A program made the translations under genes and the position numbers. DNA of 64,000 nt. Origin: Boesenbergia rotunda. Lineage: Eukaryota; Streptophyta; Magnoliopsida; Zingiberales; Zingiberaceae. Location of the stretch: assembly GCA_024364735.1 (NCBI GenBank), contig JAGFNQ010000865.1, positions 68,217 to 132,216 of the forward strand, read 5' to 3'. Positions 10,851-22,619 of the stretch are shown here, piece by piece (positions within the stretch are counted from its first letter, which is position 1; every line of letters begins with the position of its first letter). The notes below the pieces were generated by a model. That model saw nothing but the letters and a program-made list of their open reading frames with translations, made no database searches and had not been told where the DNA came from.

Positions 10851-12686
10851 TGTTGGGTATGGCTTGGTGGGTTTCCATAGCAAAAACATGGTCATCCTTG
10901 AGAGACATCTCCATGTCTACGGATTAAAAATTAATCTGAATGGAGACCCGTCTCCCAACGACCATCTCGTGCTGTACCGAAAGATCCAAATTACAACTAG
11001 GCCAATCACAAAGATCGAGCCTTGTAATTTCCTTGACCATTCGACCCCGAAAAAGGTGACGAGTGGATCGCCGACTTTTGTGTTTATGGTTGAGGCCCAA
11101 TTATTTAATTATTGGCTATGATACAAAATCAAATCAATTAAATAATTAACATAAAATGACAAGGCAAATAAAACATGACACATAATAACATAAGAAGCTT
11201 CGAAACGAATTATACCTTTCCGATCATCTCGCGGCCTTCTACCTTATGCCCCTCCCTTCCCGGACGTCGTGTGGGCGACGGTCTACTAGGAAACCGAGAT
11301 CTTCTTCTTGACTTGGCCGAAAACCAAACCCTAACACCTAGGGTTTTTCTCGCCGCAACCTTCCCTCCTCTTCCTTTGTGCCACCGACCGGCGGAGCTGC
11401 CCTCAGGCCACCGAACTGCCTGCTGACCTCGAGAGGAAGGAGAAGAAGATGAAGGAGGAGAAGAGGGTCCTTCTCCCTCACCCAAAGCTGGCCGGAACTC
11501 CCCTCTCTTCTACCTTGCGGTGCCATCGCAAATCCCTCTTGCACCACCTCCCACCGGCCGCTGGCGGCTTCTTTAGCCTCGCTGAGCACCACAAAAGGTA
11601 GAGGACTCCTCTGCCTTGTCTATGTGAGTCACAGCTAGAGCTTGGAGAAGATGAGTGGAAGGACCAAAGGGGAGATGCCCCTTCTCCTTGTCGCCGGTCG
11701 GATGCCCTAGGAGAGAGAAGAGAGAGAGATGAGAGGGGAGAGGCCTTAGGTGTGTTCTCATGGATCAAGCCTTGGTTTCATGATCTCCTTGGGTATTTAT
11801 AGTACTAAGCTAGGGACCAAGAGGAGGAATTGGATCTTGGCCCACCAATGGATCTAAACCCGATCCATTAATTAAGATCCATTTTACTAAAGGATCTTAA
11901 TTGAACTTTCTCACCAGCCCCCATATTTTCATATGGGCTCCACATATTACATGTTGTCCATCCCCCTGTGTTTACGATATCGAATGCCTGTTAATTAATT
12001 TAAATTACTGATAATTCAAATTAATTAACTTCTGAATCCTTAATTAGTACCACTCAACCTTATCATCATGCCGGATTAAATCCACCTGCAGGGTTTAGTA
12101 TGATGAACCTTTTGAGCTCATCAAGGGGGCATCATCATCCCGACTCACCAGGACGTGGATTTCATCAATAATCAACAACATATCATATTATTAATATTAT
12201 CTCCCAATTTACTAGGCCAATCAATCTAACATAATAGATCTCGCCCATTGGTAAATTAAAGACACAATAATTAATAATATATGCCCGTTATTATATCGGG
12301 ATTAAGGGATCGTACTCCATAATAAAATCTGAGGTCATATCCAATTATCGAGTCTGTACAAATTGGACCTCTGGTTTTGGTCCTGCTCAATGTACTCAAA
12401 GCACACTAGTGTAATTCTATGGTCAAGACCAACCACACCTAATTACACTACAACCATCCCGATGGTTTGTCCAATTCCATCTCGGTTGTGAGCCTCTACT
12501 TATACTAGGCAAGGAACTGATAACATGATCTTCCGTGTGACACCATACACCATGTTATATACAATGCGAAGTAATGGACTTTATGCATGTACTAATATAA
12601 ACAGTCACCTAGTGTAGTTGTGATTCTCTTTTCAAAATGTGGATTACCATACACAAAAGGAAAGACTTTTAGTATACATCCTAACA
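10851..12686 (-). repeat. LTR of second copia family, copy 2
   Basis: It begins TGTTGGGTATGGCTTGG and ends ATACATCCTAACA, 1836 bp. It matches 7847-9641 throughout with moderate divergence. On its high side lies ATCTCCCACC, which on the minus strand is a polypurine tract GGTGGGAGAT, so this is the 3' LTR of a minus-strand element whose interior runs to higher coordinates. Frames at 11175-11770 are purine-rich by-products. Confidence 0.85.
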
Positions 12687-13113
12687 ATCTCCCACCTATA
12701 GTTAAAGACTTTGTTGTCCTCAAAATGTCATACATCTGACTCCCTGATCCTTCACATGCCTAAAGCACTCACTATCAAGGCCTTCAGTGAAAAGAACTCC
12801 CAGGTTGTCCTCTGATGTAATCTAGGCAACAACAGCTTTTCTTCTCTTGGGTGGTACTTGCACTCTATGTGTTTATTCGCCTTACGGGCTCGTGACTCCT
12901 TCGAGTTTGCAACTGCACCATTTGTTTATCACAACAAAATGTGATAGCTCTGAGCAATCAAGGAATCACATCGAAGTCCATCTTGAGGTTCGTGAACCAT
13001 GTAGCTTTCTTGGCTGTCTTAGAGACTACCATCCATCCATCTTCTGTGGTGGAGTCCATCACGTAGCCGCTGCACGACACTCCTCCAACTATGGTTCTAC
13101 CTCCTAAAGTAAA
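12687..13113 (-). pseudogene. copia RNase H remnant with polypurine tract
   Basis: Minus-strand translation in broken frames shows copia RNase H phrases: a DNNGAVANSKE-like segment (about 12900-12940) and KHIECKYH (about 12855-12880). The polypurine tract abuts the LTR at 12686. The remaining pol is missing; the fragment stops at the Tekay-like LTR at 13114. Confidence 0.7.
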
Positions 13114-13644
13114 TGTAACGCCCGTCTTTTTTTTTCCACACCTTACGGTGAGGCGAGAGACGACATTACGCTAACATACATATAGGCACATGAACATCGT
13201 AATGCAGCCGAATAATTTAAAACTTTTATACATACATGCACCTAACACTTGAATGTTGTAGACATGTCTTATACTATCATTCCTAAACAGAGCGATATGG
13301 TAACTTAGCATGTTAACATCATACATAACATCATGATATAAAAATCGCATAAAGTAGCCATAAGCATCATAGGTAGTAAGTAATTCTTCAGACATAACTA
13401 TCATAAGTATAGCATGAAACTTAAGAAGACAGTGCAAAACATAAGCCATGAGACAAAGTATAAATATGAGAATCTTTTTCCTTTTTTTTTCCTTGCCATG
13501 TCACTACCACATAGATACTTTTGCCCCTCCTGTTGCTTCCCTTAATATCCTCTTGCTTGATCTACGGTATAAGACAATAAAACTATAAGCACATAGGCTT
13601 AGTAAGACGCTTCCCTACTCACTAAAACCATACGTCACATAAAA

Positions 13645-14055
13645 TATAAGCATAGGAACATTTAACATGACATGATTCTTAACATAAAACGTAAGCGTAT
13701 GAAACATTTAACATGACATGATTCTTAGCATAAAACATAAACATAATAAACATTCGACATGTCATGGTTCTTAATCATAAAACATAAACATAATGAAGAT
13801 TTAACATGGCATGGTTCTTAATCATAAAACATAAACATAATGAACATTTAACATGGCATGGTTCTTAATCATAAAACATGAACATAATAAACATGGTTCT
13901 TAATCATAAAACATAAACATAATGAACATTTAAGATGACATGGTTCTTAATCATAAAACATAAACATAATGAACATTTAATATGGCATGGTTCTTAATCA
14001 TAAAATATGAACATAATAAACATGGTTCTTAATCATAAAACATAAACATAATAAA
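13645..14055. repeat. AT-rich minisatellite in LTR copy 1
   Basis: Tandem units built on TTCTTAATCATAAAACATAA plus ACATAATGAACATTTAACATGGCATGG-type segments, about 45-47 bp with a shorter ~32-bp variant. Roughly nine units are present here against about six in the other LTR copy (18637-18905), so the array has changed length since the copies separated. Confidence 0.85.
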
Positions 14056-14261
14056 CATTATTTAACATGGATGCATAACATGAAGGGATGCATGAGTCAA
14101 ATGCATATAACATATGAATGCTTATTTGAAAATCATACTTATAAATACTTAAATATAATCATCACATCATGGGGGCCCTGGCTTGTACCACATACATACA
14201 TCATATGCACGCATCCCTAAGTAAATATGAGGTAGCTAATCTCGACCTACTAGGGTAAGGA

Positions 14262-14375
14262 CAGCTACGGTAGTCCCAGAACCACGGACAGCTTCTTCGG
14301 TAGTCCAGAACCGTGGACAGCTTCATCGGTAGTCCAGAACCGTGGACAGCTTCATCGGTAGTCCAGAACCGTAGA
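14262..14375. repeat. 28-bp tandem repeat (CGGTAGTCCAGAACCGTGGA)
   Basis: Four units of about 28 bp carrying CGGTAGTCCAGAACCGTGGA followed by CAGCTTCAT. The same block, also with four units, is at 19103-19220 in the second LTR copy. CGGT...ACCG inside each unit is a short inverted repeat. Confidence 0.85.
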
Positions 14376-16455
14376 CCTTACTTAGGTCTGGTACAAGCCC
14401 ATTCATAAAGTAAAATAGTTTCATATGCTTCTTCATTCATAGAACATACATGGCATAATTAAAGCATAAACAGGATCCTATTGCATGGGGCATGGTATAA
14501 ATCATACTCAACATTTCATCATTCATACTTAATGCATAACATCATCATTATGCCTTAAAGGCATGAACATTATCTTCATTCATCATTTTCATTGCATATC
14601 ATCATTATGCCTCGAAGGCATGAATCTTATCTTCATTCATCATTTTCATTCATAAGACATGACATACATACATAATTATGTCCTGAGGTATAAACACCAT
14701 CTTAGTTTATAAAGCTTGCATGATCACGGTACCTCAGGAAAGCATGCATTACATACATGGTACATATCACATATCATACACGATCATGGTATTTATCATA
14801 AAACATGCATGAGTAAGATCCATATGAACATGATACATACTATCTAGGTTCATAACATTCAACATAAACATGAATAAGTTTACATAACTATCTTATACAT
14901 ATGTCCAAAGTGTTTATCTTAACGCATACATACTTCTACCTACCTCACGACACATGTGTTCATAACATATGGTGGAAGACATTCATAAATAAATCCTACT
15001 AGAACATGATACATAACATAACATACAGGGTCATAATGCATGACATATAAACTTAGGGTTTGGACATTTCCAAAAACCATACAACATCCTTGAACCTATT
15101 CACATACAATACATACTCTACCATAGGAGGCCATTAGAACCCTTGATTGGAGATAACCCTAACTCCTAGCCCTACATCTTGGTCTTGGTCGAAACCCTAT
15201 ATGGTCACAAGCACATGGGAGAATTCATAAAACTCTCAATTAACATCTAATACCATATAAACAATACCATAGGAGCCATTAGAACCCATGATTAGAGTTA
15301 ACCCTAGCTCTTAGCCCTATATCATGCCTTGGCCGAAACTTGCAAGGGCACAAGGGCATGTAAAATTTATACAATTCACCATTAACATCCCTTGTATATT
15401 AAGGAACCATAAGGAATATGCTTGGAGAGTTAGATCTAGTCCTAACCATGAACCCATGGTGGTGGCCGAAAGTTACCAAGGGCCTTTGGTGCTTCAAAAA
15501 TTCCACCCTCACCATACCCTCTTTATTTATCTTAAGGAAGCATTTGGAAACATGAATGAGGTTTTAACATCATCCTAACCCTAAAACCTACCTTGGCCGA
15601 ATGTTGTAGGAGTCAAGTTCATGGTTTTCCCAACATGGAACCCAACAAAACTTCATATCATGATAAACATCAAGGAAAACCCATTATACCATAGGTGAGA
15701 GAGTCTTACCTTGGTTATCTTGGTTTTAGACCTTAAATGGGGAAGAGGATGAAGACTTTCTTGACCTTAGATCACCCCTGGTCCTTGTAGTCTTGTAGGA
15801 AGCCCTTGGATCTTGAAGAAGAAGTCTTCTTGTGAAGCTTCTCCATGGACAAAACCCCTTTGTAGGTTTTCGGCTAGAAGGAGGAAGAAGAGGGAGAGAA
15901 GGAGCTTTGGTGGAAGAAGAAAACAATAACTTAAGTGATAAGTTGTCTCTTCCCTTCCCCTCTCTTTTATACTAAGTGAAGGGGGCAAATGAAGGGGCAT
16001 GGTGCCTCTTCTCATGGTGACCCTTCACTTCCTTAAACCTTAACTAAAATCCTCTTCATTCCCTAATAGCACTCCCATGCTAGGTGAATTGGTTAGTATA
16101 TGCATGGTGATACACTAGGTCCATGGTTCAATCCTTGGAGCATGCACTTCTTTTTATTACTTTTATAATTATTTTTTCCAAGGCCCATATAAGAGCCCAC
16201 TAAGACTCATGTTAATATTTCTAATTAAAATCTATTTCCATTCTTGATAAAATTTTTACCTAAGGTCCCTTAATAGCCATGGTATTAGAAGGGCCCATGT
16301 AAGGCTCATACTACTTCCTAATCTATATCGAAAATCATGGATAATCATGCTAAGGTTCATACTAGTGTCCCTATGCTCCTTGAGACTCTATCTAGGCATG
16401 ATCAATATTTTTAAAGAAAATATTGAGAAAATTTTCCGGGTCGTTACACACCATG

Positions 16456-16980
16456 NNNNNNNNNNNNNNNNNNNNNNNNNNNNNNNNNNNNNNNNNNNNN
16501 NNNNNNNNNNNNNNNNNNNNNNNNNNNNNNNNNNNNNNNNNNNNNNNNNNNNNNNNNNNNNNNNNNNNNNNNNNNNNNNNNNNNNNNNNNNNNNNNNNNN
16601 NNNNNNNNNNNNNNNNNNNNNNNNNNNNNNNNNNNNNNNNNNNNNNNNNNNNNNNNNNNNNNNNNNNNNNNNNNNNNNNNNNNNNNNNNNNNNNNNNNNN
16701 NNNNNNNNNNNNNNNNNNNNNNNNNNNNNNNNNNNNNNNNNNNNNNNNNNNNNNNNNNNNNNNNNNNNNNNNNNNNNNNNNNNNNNNNNNNNNNNNNNNN
16801 NNNNNNNNNNNNNNNNNNNNNNNNNNNNNNNNNNNNNNNNNNNNNNNNNNNNNNNNNNNNNNNNNNNNNNNNNNNNNNNNNNNNNNNNNNNNNNNNNNNN
16901 NNNNNNNNNNNNNNNNNNNNNNNNNNNNNNNNNNNNNNNNNNNNNNNNNNNNNNNNNNNNNNNNNNNNNNNNNNNNNNNN
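16456..16980. other. assembly gap (525 N)
   Basis: A run of N follows CACCATG after LTR copy 1 and is followed by 26 consecutive C (16981-17006). Any reading frame through it is meaningless. Confidence 0.99.
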
Positions 16981-17046
16981 CCCCCCCCCCCCCCCCCCCC
17001 CCCCCCGCGAAGGAGAGGGGAGAGGGCTCTCCGTAGAGAGGAAGTC

Positions 17047-18070
17047 GTGGTCCCAAAGGGAGGCGAGCGGTCACCTGAGCGATCCCGGTGACGCCTAGTC
17101 TCCAAGGGACAAGAATTCGTGGCCGAAACCTCAGTCTCAGAATCCGGTGCCTCCTCCCTTGGCGCTTTGCCCCTACTCAGGGAAGAAACGGCGGGTGGAT
17201 TTACCGTCGGGGAAGGTGATGCTGAAGTGGCCGGCGGAACGTTGGTCGGATCAGCAAGCATAGCTGCCGTAAAGAGTCATGCAACATTCTGGGGAAGCTA
17301 CGGAGGCACCAGACGAGATGGTTGCAGTGAAGAGGAGGAAGGTGATGGGGGAGTTTAGAAAAGGCAAAAGCGGCGGAGAAGATAATCGCTGAAGTCTATA
17401 TAGGGAACGACTGTCAATCTCAGCCGTCAGAAATAGGGTTGTGAGGAAAGGCTAGGGCCCTACGATGACACCTGCCTGATCGATCAAGTGGACCGATCAG
17501 GGCCTAGCCTGACCGATCAAGCACCCTGCCTGATCGGGCTGTCGTATTCTCGCCCCGTGGTCCCGAAGGGAGGCGAGCGGTCACCTGAGCGATCCCGGTG
17601 ACGCCTGGTCTCCAAGGGACAAGAATTCGTGGCCGAAACCTCAGTCTCAGAATCCGGTGCCTCCTCCCTTGGCGCTTTGCCCCTACTCAGGGAAGAAACA
17701 GCAGGAGGATTTACCGTCGGGAAGGTGATGCTGAAGTGGTCGGCGGAACGTTGGCCGGATCAGCAAGCATAGCCGCCATAGCTGCCGTAAATGCAGCCTC
17801 ATCCTCTACTAGCCCCTCTAGCAAAGAGTCATGCAACATTCTGGGGAAGCTACGGAGGCACCGGACGAGATGGTTGCAGTGAAGAGGAGGAAGGTGATGG
17901 GGGAGTTTAGAAAAGGCAAAAGCGGCGGAGAAGATAATCGCTAAAGTCTATATAGGGAATGACTGTCAATCTTAGCCGTCGGAAACAGGGTTGTGAGAAA
18001 AGGCCAGGGCCATACGATGGGACCTGCAAAGAAGCGAAGGGGCGTGATAAGACAAAGGTAGGCCCGGCAA
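17047..18070 (-). repeat. 510-bp tandem duplication with minus-strand TATA and coding remnant
   Basis: Two units start at 17047 and 17557 with the same phrase GTGGTCCC(A/G)AAGGGAGGCG. Each contains TCTATATAGG (a minus-strand TATA-like box, about 17396 and 17948) and a minus-strand frame rich in Ser/Pro/Glu reading ...SLSRGKAPREEAPDSETEVS. Unit 1 lacks about 50 bp present in unit 2 (about 17790-17830). The frames shift between units, so neither encodes an intact protein. It may be the promoter and N-terminus of a gypsy gag-like gene; I do not recognise the family. Confidence 0.6.
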
Positions 18071-18103
18071 ACAGATGTTACACTGCCTGAGGTCGTCGAA
18101 GCA

Positions 18104-21100
18104 TGTAACGCCCGTCTTTTTTTTTCCACACCTTACGGTCAGGCGAGAGACGACGTTACGCTAACATACATATAGGCACATGAACATCGTAATGCAGCGG
18201 AATAATTTAAAACTTTTATACATACATGCACCTAACACTTGAATGTTGTAGACATGTCTTATACTATCATTCCTAAACATAGCGACATGGTAACTTAGCA
18301 TGTTAACATCATACATAACATCATGATATAAAAATCACATAAAGCAGCCATAAGCATCATAAGTAGTAAGTTATTCTTCAGACATAACTATCATAAGTAT
18401 AGCATGAAACTTAAGAAGACAGTGCAAAAAATAAGCCATGAGACAAAGTATAAATATGAGAATCTTTTTCCCCTTTTTTTTCCTTGCCATGTCACTACCA
18501 CACACATACTTTTGCCCTCCTGCAGCTTCCCTTAATATCCTCTTGCTTGATCTGCGGTATAAGACAATAAAACTATAAGCACATAGGCTTAGTAAGACCC
18601 TTCCCTACTCACTAAAACCATACGTCACATAAAATATAAGCATAGGAACATTTAACATGACATGATTCTTAACATAAAACGTAAGCGTATGAAACATTTA
18701 ACATAACATGATTCTTAGCATAAAACATAAACATAATAAACATTCGACATGTCATGGTTCTTAATCATAAAACATAAACATAATGAACATTTAACATGGC
18801 ATGGTTCTTAATCATAAAACATGAACATAATAAACATGGTTCTTAATCATAAAACATGAACATAATAAACATGGTTCTTAATCATAAAACATGAATATAA
18901 TAAACATTTATTAACATGGATGCATAACATGAAGGGATGCATGAGTCAAATGCATATAACATATGCATGCTTATTTGAAAATTATACTTATAAATACTTA
19001 AATATAATCATCACATCATGGGGGCCCTGGTTTGTACCACATACATACATCATATGCGCGCATCTCTAAGTAAATACGAGGTAGCTAATCTCGACCTACT
19101 AGGGTAAGGACAGCTACGGTAGTCCCAGAACCGTGGACAGCTTCTTCGGTAGTCCAGAACCGTGGACAGCTTCATCGGTAGTCCAGAACCGTGGACAACT
19201 TCATCGGTAGTCCAGAACCATGAACCTTACTTAGGTCCGGTACAAGCCCATTCATAAAGTAAAATAGTTTCACATGCTTCTTCATTCATAGAACATACAT
19301 GGCATAATTAAAGACATAAACAGGATCCTATTACATGGGGCATGGTATAAAGCATACTTAACATTTCATCATTAATACTTAATGCATAACATCATCATTA
19401 TGCCTTAAAGGCATGAACATTATCTTCATTCATCATTTTCATTGCATATCATCATTATGCCTCAAAGGCATGAACCTTATCTTCATTCATCATTTTCATT
19501 CATAAGACATGACATACATACATAATTATGTCCTGAGGTATAAACACCATCTTAGTTCATAAAGCTTGCATGATCACGGTACCTCAGGTAAGCATGCATT
19601 AAATACATGGTACATATCACATATCATACACGATCATGGTATCTATCATATACATGCATGGGTATGATCCATATGAACATGATACATACTATCTAGGTTC
19701 ATAATATTCAACATAATCATGAATAAGTTTACATAACTATCTTATACATATGTCCAAAGTGTTTATCTTAACGCATACATACTTCTACCTACCTCACGAC
19801 ACATGTGTTCATAACATATGGTGGAAGACATTCATAAATAAATCCTACTAGAACATGATACATAACATAACATACAGGGTCATAATGCATGACATATAAA
19901 CTTAGGGTTTGGACATTACCAAAAACCATACAACATCCTTGAACCTATTCACATACAATACATACACTACCATAGGAAGTCATTAGAACCCTTGATTGGA
20001 GTTAACCCTAACTCCTAGCCCTACATCTTGGTCTTGGCCGAACCCCTATAAGGTCACAAGCACATGGGAGAATTCATAAAACTCCCAATTAACATCTAAT
20101 ACCATATAAACAATACCATAGGAGCCATTAGAACCCATGATTAGAGTTAACCCTAGCTCTTAGCCCTGTATTATGCCTTGGCCGAAACTTGCAAGGGCAC
20201 AAGGGCATGTAAAATTTATACAATTCACCATTAACATCCCTTGTATATTAAGGAACCATAAGGAACATGCTTGGAGAGTTAGATCTAGTCCTAACCATGA
20301 TCCCATGGTGGTGGCCGAAACTTACCAAGGGCCTTTGGTGCTTCAAAAATTCCACCACTCACCATACCCTCTTTATTTATCTTAAGGAAGCATTAGGAAA
20401 CATGAATGAGGTTTTAACATCATCCTAACCCTAAAACCTACCTTGGCCGAAGGTTGTAGGAGTCAAGTTCATGGTTTTCCCAACATAGAACCCAACAAAA
20501 CTTCATATCATGATAAACATCAAGGAAAAACTATTATACCACAGGTGAGGGAGTCTTACCTTGGTTTATCTTGATTATAACCTTGAATAGAGAAGCAAAA
20601 AGAGAATCTCCTTGACCTTAGACCACCCCCAGTCCTTGTAGTCTTGTAGGAAGCCCTTGGATCTTGAAGAATAAGTCTTCTTGTGAAGCTTCTCCAAGGG
20701 GAAACCCCTTTGTAGGTTTTCGGCTAGAAGGAGGAAGAAGAGGGAGAGAAGGAGCTTTGGTGGAAGAAGAAAACAATAACTTAAGTGATAAGTTGTCTCT
20801 TCCCTTCCCCTCTCTTTTATACTAAGTGAAGGGGGGCAAATGAAGGGGCATGGTGCCTCTTCTCATGGTGACCCTTCACTTCCTTAAACCTTAACTAAAA
20901 TCCTCTTCATTCCCTAATAGCACTCCCTTGCTAGGTGAATTGGTTAGTACATGCATGGTGATACATTAGGTCTAAGGTTCAATCCTTGGTGCATGCACTT
21001 CTTTTTATTACTTTTATAATTATTTTTGCCAAGGCTAATATAAGAGCCCACTAAGACTCATGTTAATATTTCTAATTAAAATCTATTTCCATTCTTGATA

Positions 21101-21219
21101 AAATTTTTACCTAAGGTCCCTTAATAGCCATCGTATTAGAAGGGCCGATGTAAGACCCATTATTACTTAGCTTCTTAATCTATATGGAAAATCATGGATA
21201 ATCATGCTAAGGTTCATAC
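18104..21219 (+). repeat. Tekay/Del-like LTR, copy 2, interrupted by SIRE insertions
   Basis: It starts TGTAACGCCCG and aligns with 13114-16448. At 21219 it is interrupted by SIRE-type element A; 18 bp of LTR (30829-30846, including the duplicated CATAC) resume after that element, and then B1 starts. The remaining ~100 bp of the LTR are not found to the right. Confidence 0.75.
21215..21219. other. target-site duplication CATAC (left)
   Basis: CATAC precedes the TGTTGG start of element A and is repeated exactly at 30829-30833 after its CCAACA end. The uninterrupted LTR copy 1 has a single CATAC at the corresponding place (near 16357), confirming that element A inserted here. Confidence 0.95.
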
Positions 21220-21624
21220 TGTTGGATCGAGAAATGCGAGAGAGGGGGGGGTGAATGTCGCAAATCGTTCGGATTTAAAAAGAGTAAGTGCGCAGCGGAA
21301 TAAAATAGAGCAAAAACAACGCTAACACGGTCGTTTTACTTGGATCGGAGCCTGGGTCGACTCCTACTCCAAGGCCCACGGTCGTTGACCATTTTCTGCG
21401 GGCAATTCTATAATTCGTAAAAGTTTACAAGTAAGATAATGACAAGAACAGTTTAGTAAAGTCTAAATACAGCTCTTCGTTACCGACGTCCGGTGTAGAT
21501 CGAAGTTTCGGAGCAGCGGGACGTCGTCAGCTCGAGTTGGATGATTTCTGGAGCATGTCGCGGAAGCAGAAGAGCGCAGAAGTGTCGCAGTGATTGATGC
21601 TTTGAAGAAGGAGGTCGAGGGCCC

Positions 21625-21632
21625 TTTATATA
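21625..21632 (-). promoter_or_regulatory. LTR TATA box (TATATAAA)
   Basis: The minus strand reads CTATATAAAGGGCCC directly downstream of the GGGCGCC pair cluster, at the expected U3/R position. The identical site in the 5' LTR is 29849-29856, which would drive the element A genomic transcript. Confidence 0.75.
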
Positions 21633-21638
21633 GGGCCT

Positions 21639-22003
21639 GGGGGCGCCCTGGTCGACGGGGGCGCCCCCCTCCACGTGGCAGCAGATCCATAAGAGGCGCG
21701 GTCGTCGACTTATCCCTTAATCCTCGGGATAAGGCCTTGACTGGGGCGCCCTGTACGCTGGGGGCGCCCTGGTTGACTCGGCCAACTCTTATCCGCATCG
21801 CTGAGTCTTCTTTGGTAAATCTGGCTGGGGGCGCCCGGGACAGCGGGGGCGCCCTGTGCATGTAGCGCAGACGCGACAGAGTTGATTTGGAATGGGGGCG
21901 CGCGGGACAGCGGGGGCGCCCTGTGTATGTACTGTCGAAGTCTTTCTTGTCTTGTTGTGTTTTGTGGTCACCATGGGGGCGCCCGGGACACTCCGGGCGC
22001 CCT
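21639..22003 (-). repeat. paired GGGGGCGCC motif cluster in LTR (element A)
   Basis: Five pairs of GGGGGCGCC-type motifs, members of a pair 8-15 bp apart (for example CTGGGGGCGCCCGGGACAGC then GGGGGCGCC), pairs 60-100 bp apart. They lie just upstream of the TATA box. The 5' LTR has the same cluster at 29863-30228, B1/B2 LTRs at 31268-31625 and 43819-44155, and element C at 52513-52830. Confidence 0.85.
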
Positions 22004-22269
22004 GGTCAGTGGTTGCCTCACTCCTTTGAGGCATTCTGAGCTGCAGACACTCGTTCCTTCGGTCCTGCATCCAGGGTTAGTCCAAAACACAATAAAACAA
22101 TAAAATAATAGGTTATACAGCCTCAGCTGTCTTGGTTCTAACTTTGGTCTCTAAAATGGAGCCTTAGGTCGAACCGACGCCTAATGTTCCCTCAAGGGGA
22201 ACGCGTCCTCACCTACTCCTCTCGGGAGAATTTACCTGGTGCCAACCGGCTCCTCCAGTTGGACTTTTG

Positions 22270-22496
22270 CCCAGCAGTCCTTCGCCAGGTCTTGAGGTAC
22301 CAAGCTGCCCTTCGCTTGGTGCCTAGTAGCCCTTCGCTAGGTCTTTTCTTCTGGCAGTCCTTCGCCAGTGCCTAGCATTCCTTCGCTAGGGCTTTGTCCA
22401 TTCTGGCAGTGCTTCGCCAGTGCCTAGCATTCCTTCGCTAGGGCTTTGTCCATTCTGGCAGTCCTTCGCCAGTGCCTAGCATTCCTTCGCTAGGGC
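22270..22496 (-). repeat. U3 hairpin array, element A 3' LTR
   Basis: About nine short inverted repeats in a ~27-bp rhythm. Examples are CCTAGC-ATTCCTTC-GCTAGG, CTGGC-AGTCCTTC-GCCAG and ACCAAGC-TGCCCTTC-GCTTGGT. Stems differ while the 8-nt loop stays near WNYCCTTC; in the sense RNA the loop is GAAGGAMU. The 5' LTR carries the same array at 30493-30718. Confidence 0.85.
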
Positions 22497-22605
22497 TTTT
22501 CCTGTACACTCAAGAAACTTGTTAGACACCAATTAACCCTTAACTTTTGAACCCTTTTGCCAATATCAAAACACAGGTTTGACTTGGGTGCAATCTGCAC
22601 CAACA

Positions 22606-22619
22606 ATCTCCCCCTTTTT
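22606..22619 (-). other. polypurine tract of element A
   Basis: The minus strand reads CAAAAAGGGGGAGAT immediately before the TGTTGG LTR start, as expected for the plus-strand DNA primer. A second near-copy (CAAAGGGGGAGAG after GATATATGT) lies inside at 23147-23172. Confidence 0.9.

Larger units (their letters stand above)
13114..16448 (+). repeat. Tekay/Del-like LTR, copy 1 (3335 bp)
   Basis: It starts TGTAACGCCCG and ends CCGGGTCGTTACA, the end signature seen in chromoviral Ty3/gypsy LTRs of the Tekay/Del type (lineage by inference). A second copy lies at 18104-21219 in the same orientation and aligns along its length. No coding region is visible; apparent short frames contain the same TTGGCCGAAA phrases in both copies. 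No matching target-site duplication is seen (GTAAA left, CACCA right), and no primer site follows. Confidence 0.7.
21220..22605 (-). repeat. 3' LTR of element A (1386 bp)
   Basis: TGTTGGATCGAG...GCACCAACA. On the minus strand the order is: the hairpin array (22270-22496), five pairs of GGGGGCGCC motifs (about 21639-22003), TATA box (21625-21632), then R-U5. The polypurine tract abuts its high-coordinate end. It differs from 29444-30828 by scattered substitutions and small indels. Confidence 0.95.

Noticed and set aside
16347..17261. Long reading frames on both strands crossing 16456-16980
   Set aside because: They run through 525 N and a C26 run and have no real codons there.
21463..22103. 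Frames rich in Gly-Ala-Pro and Arg-Pro (also at 29704-30326, 31124-31866, 43805-44240, 52437-52872, 63157-63420)
   Set aside because: They are produced by the GGGGGCGCC repeats, occur on both strands at once and shift between copies.
22270..22496. CRISPR-like appearance of regularly spaced short repeats
   Set aside because: This is plant nuclear DNA inside an LTR; units are hairpins with variable stems, spacers are not unique, and no cas genes exist.
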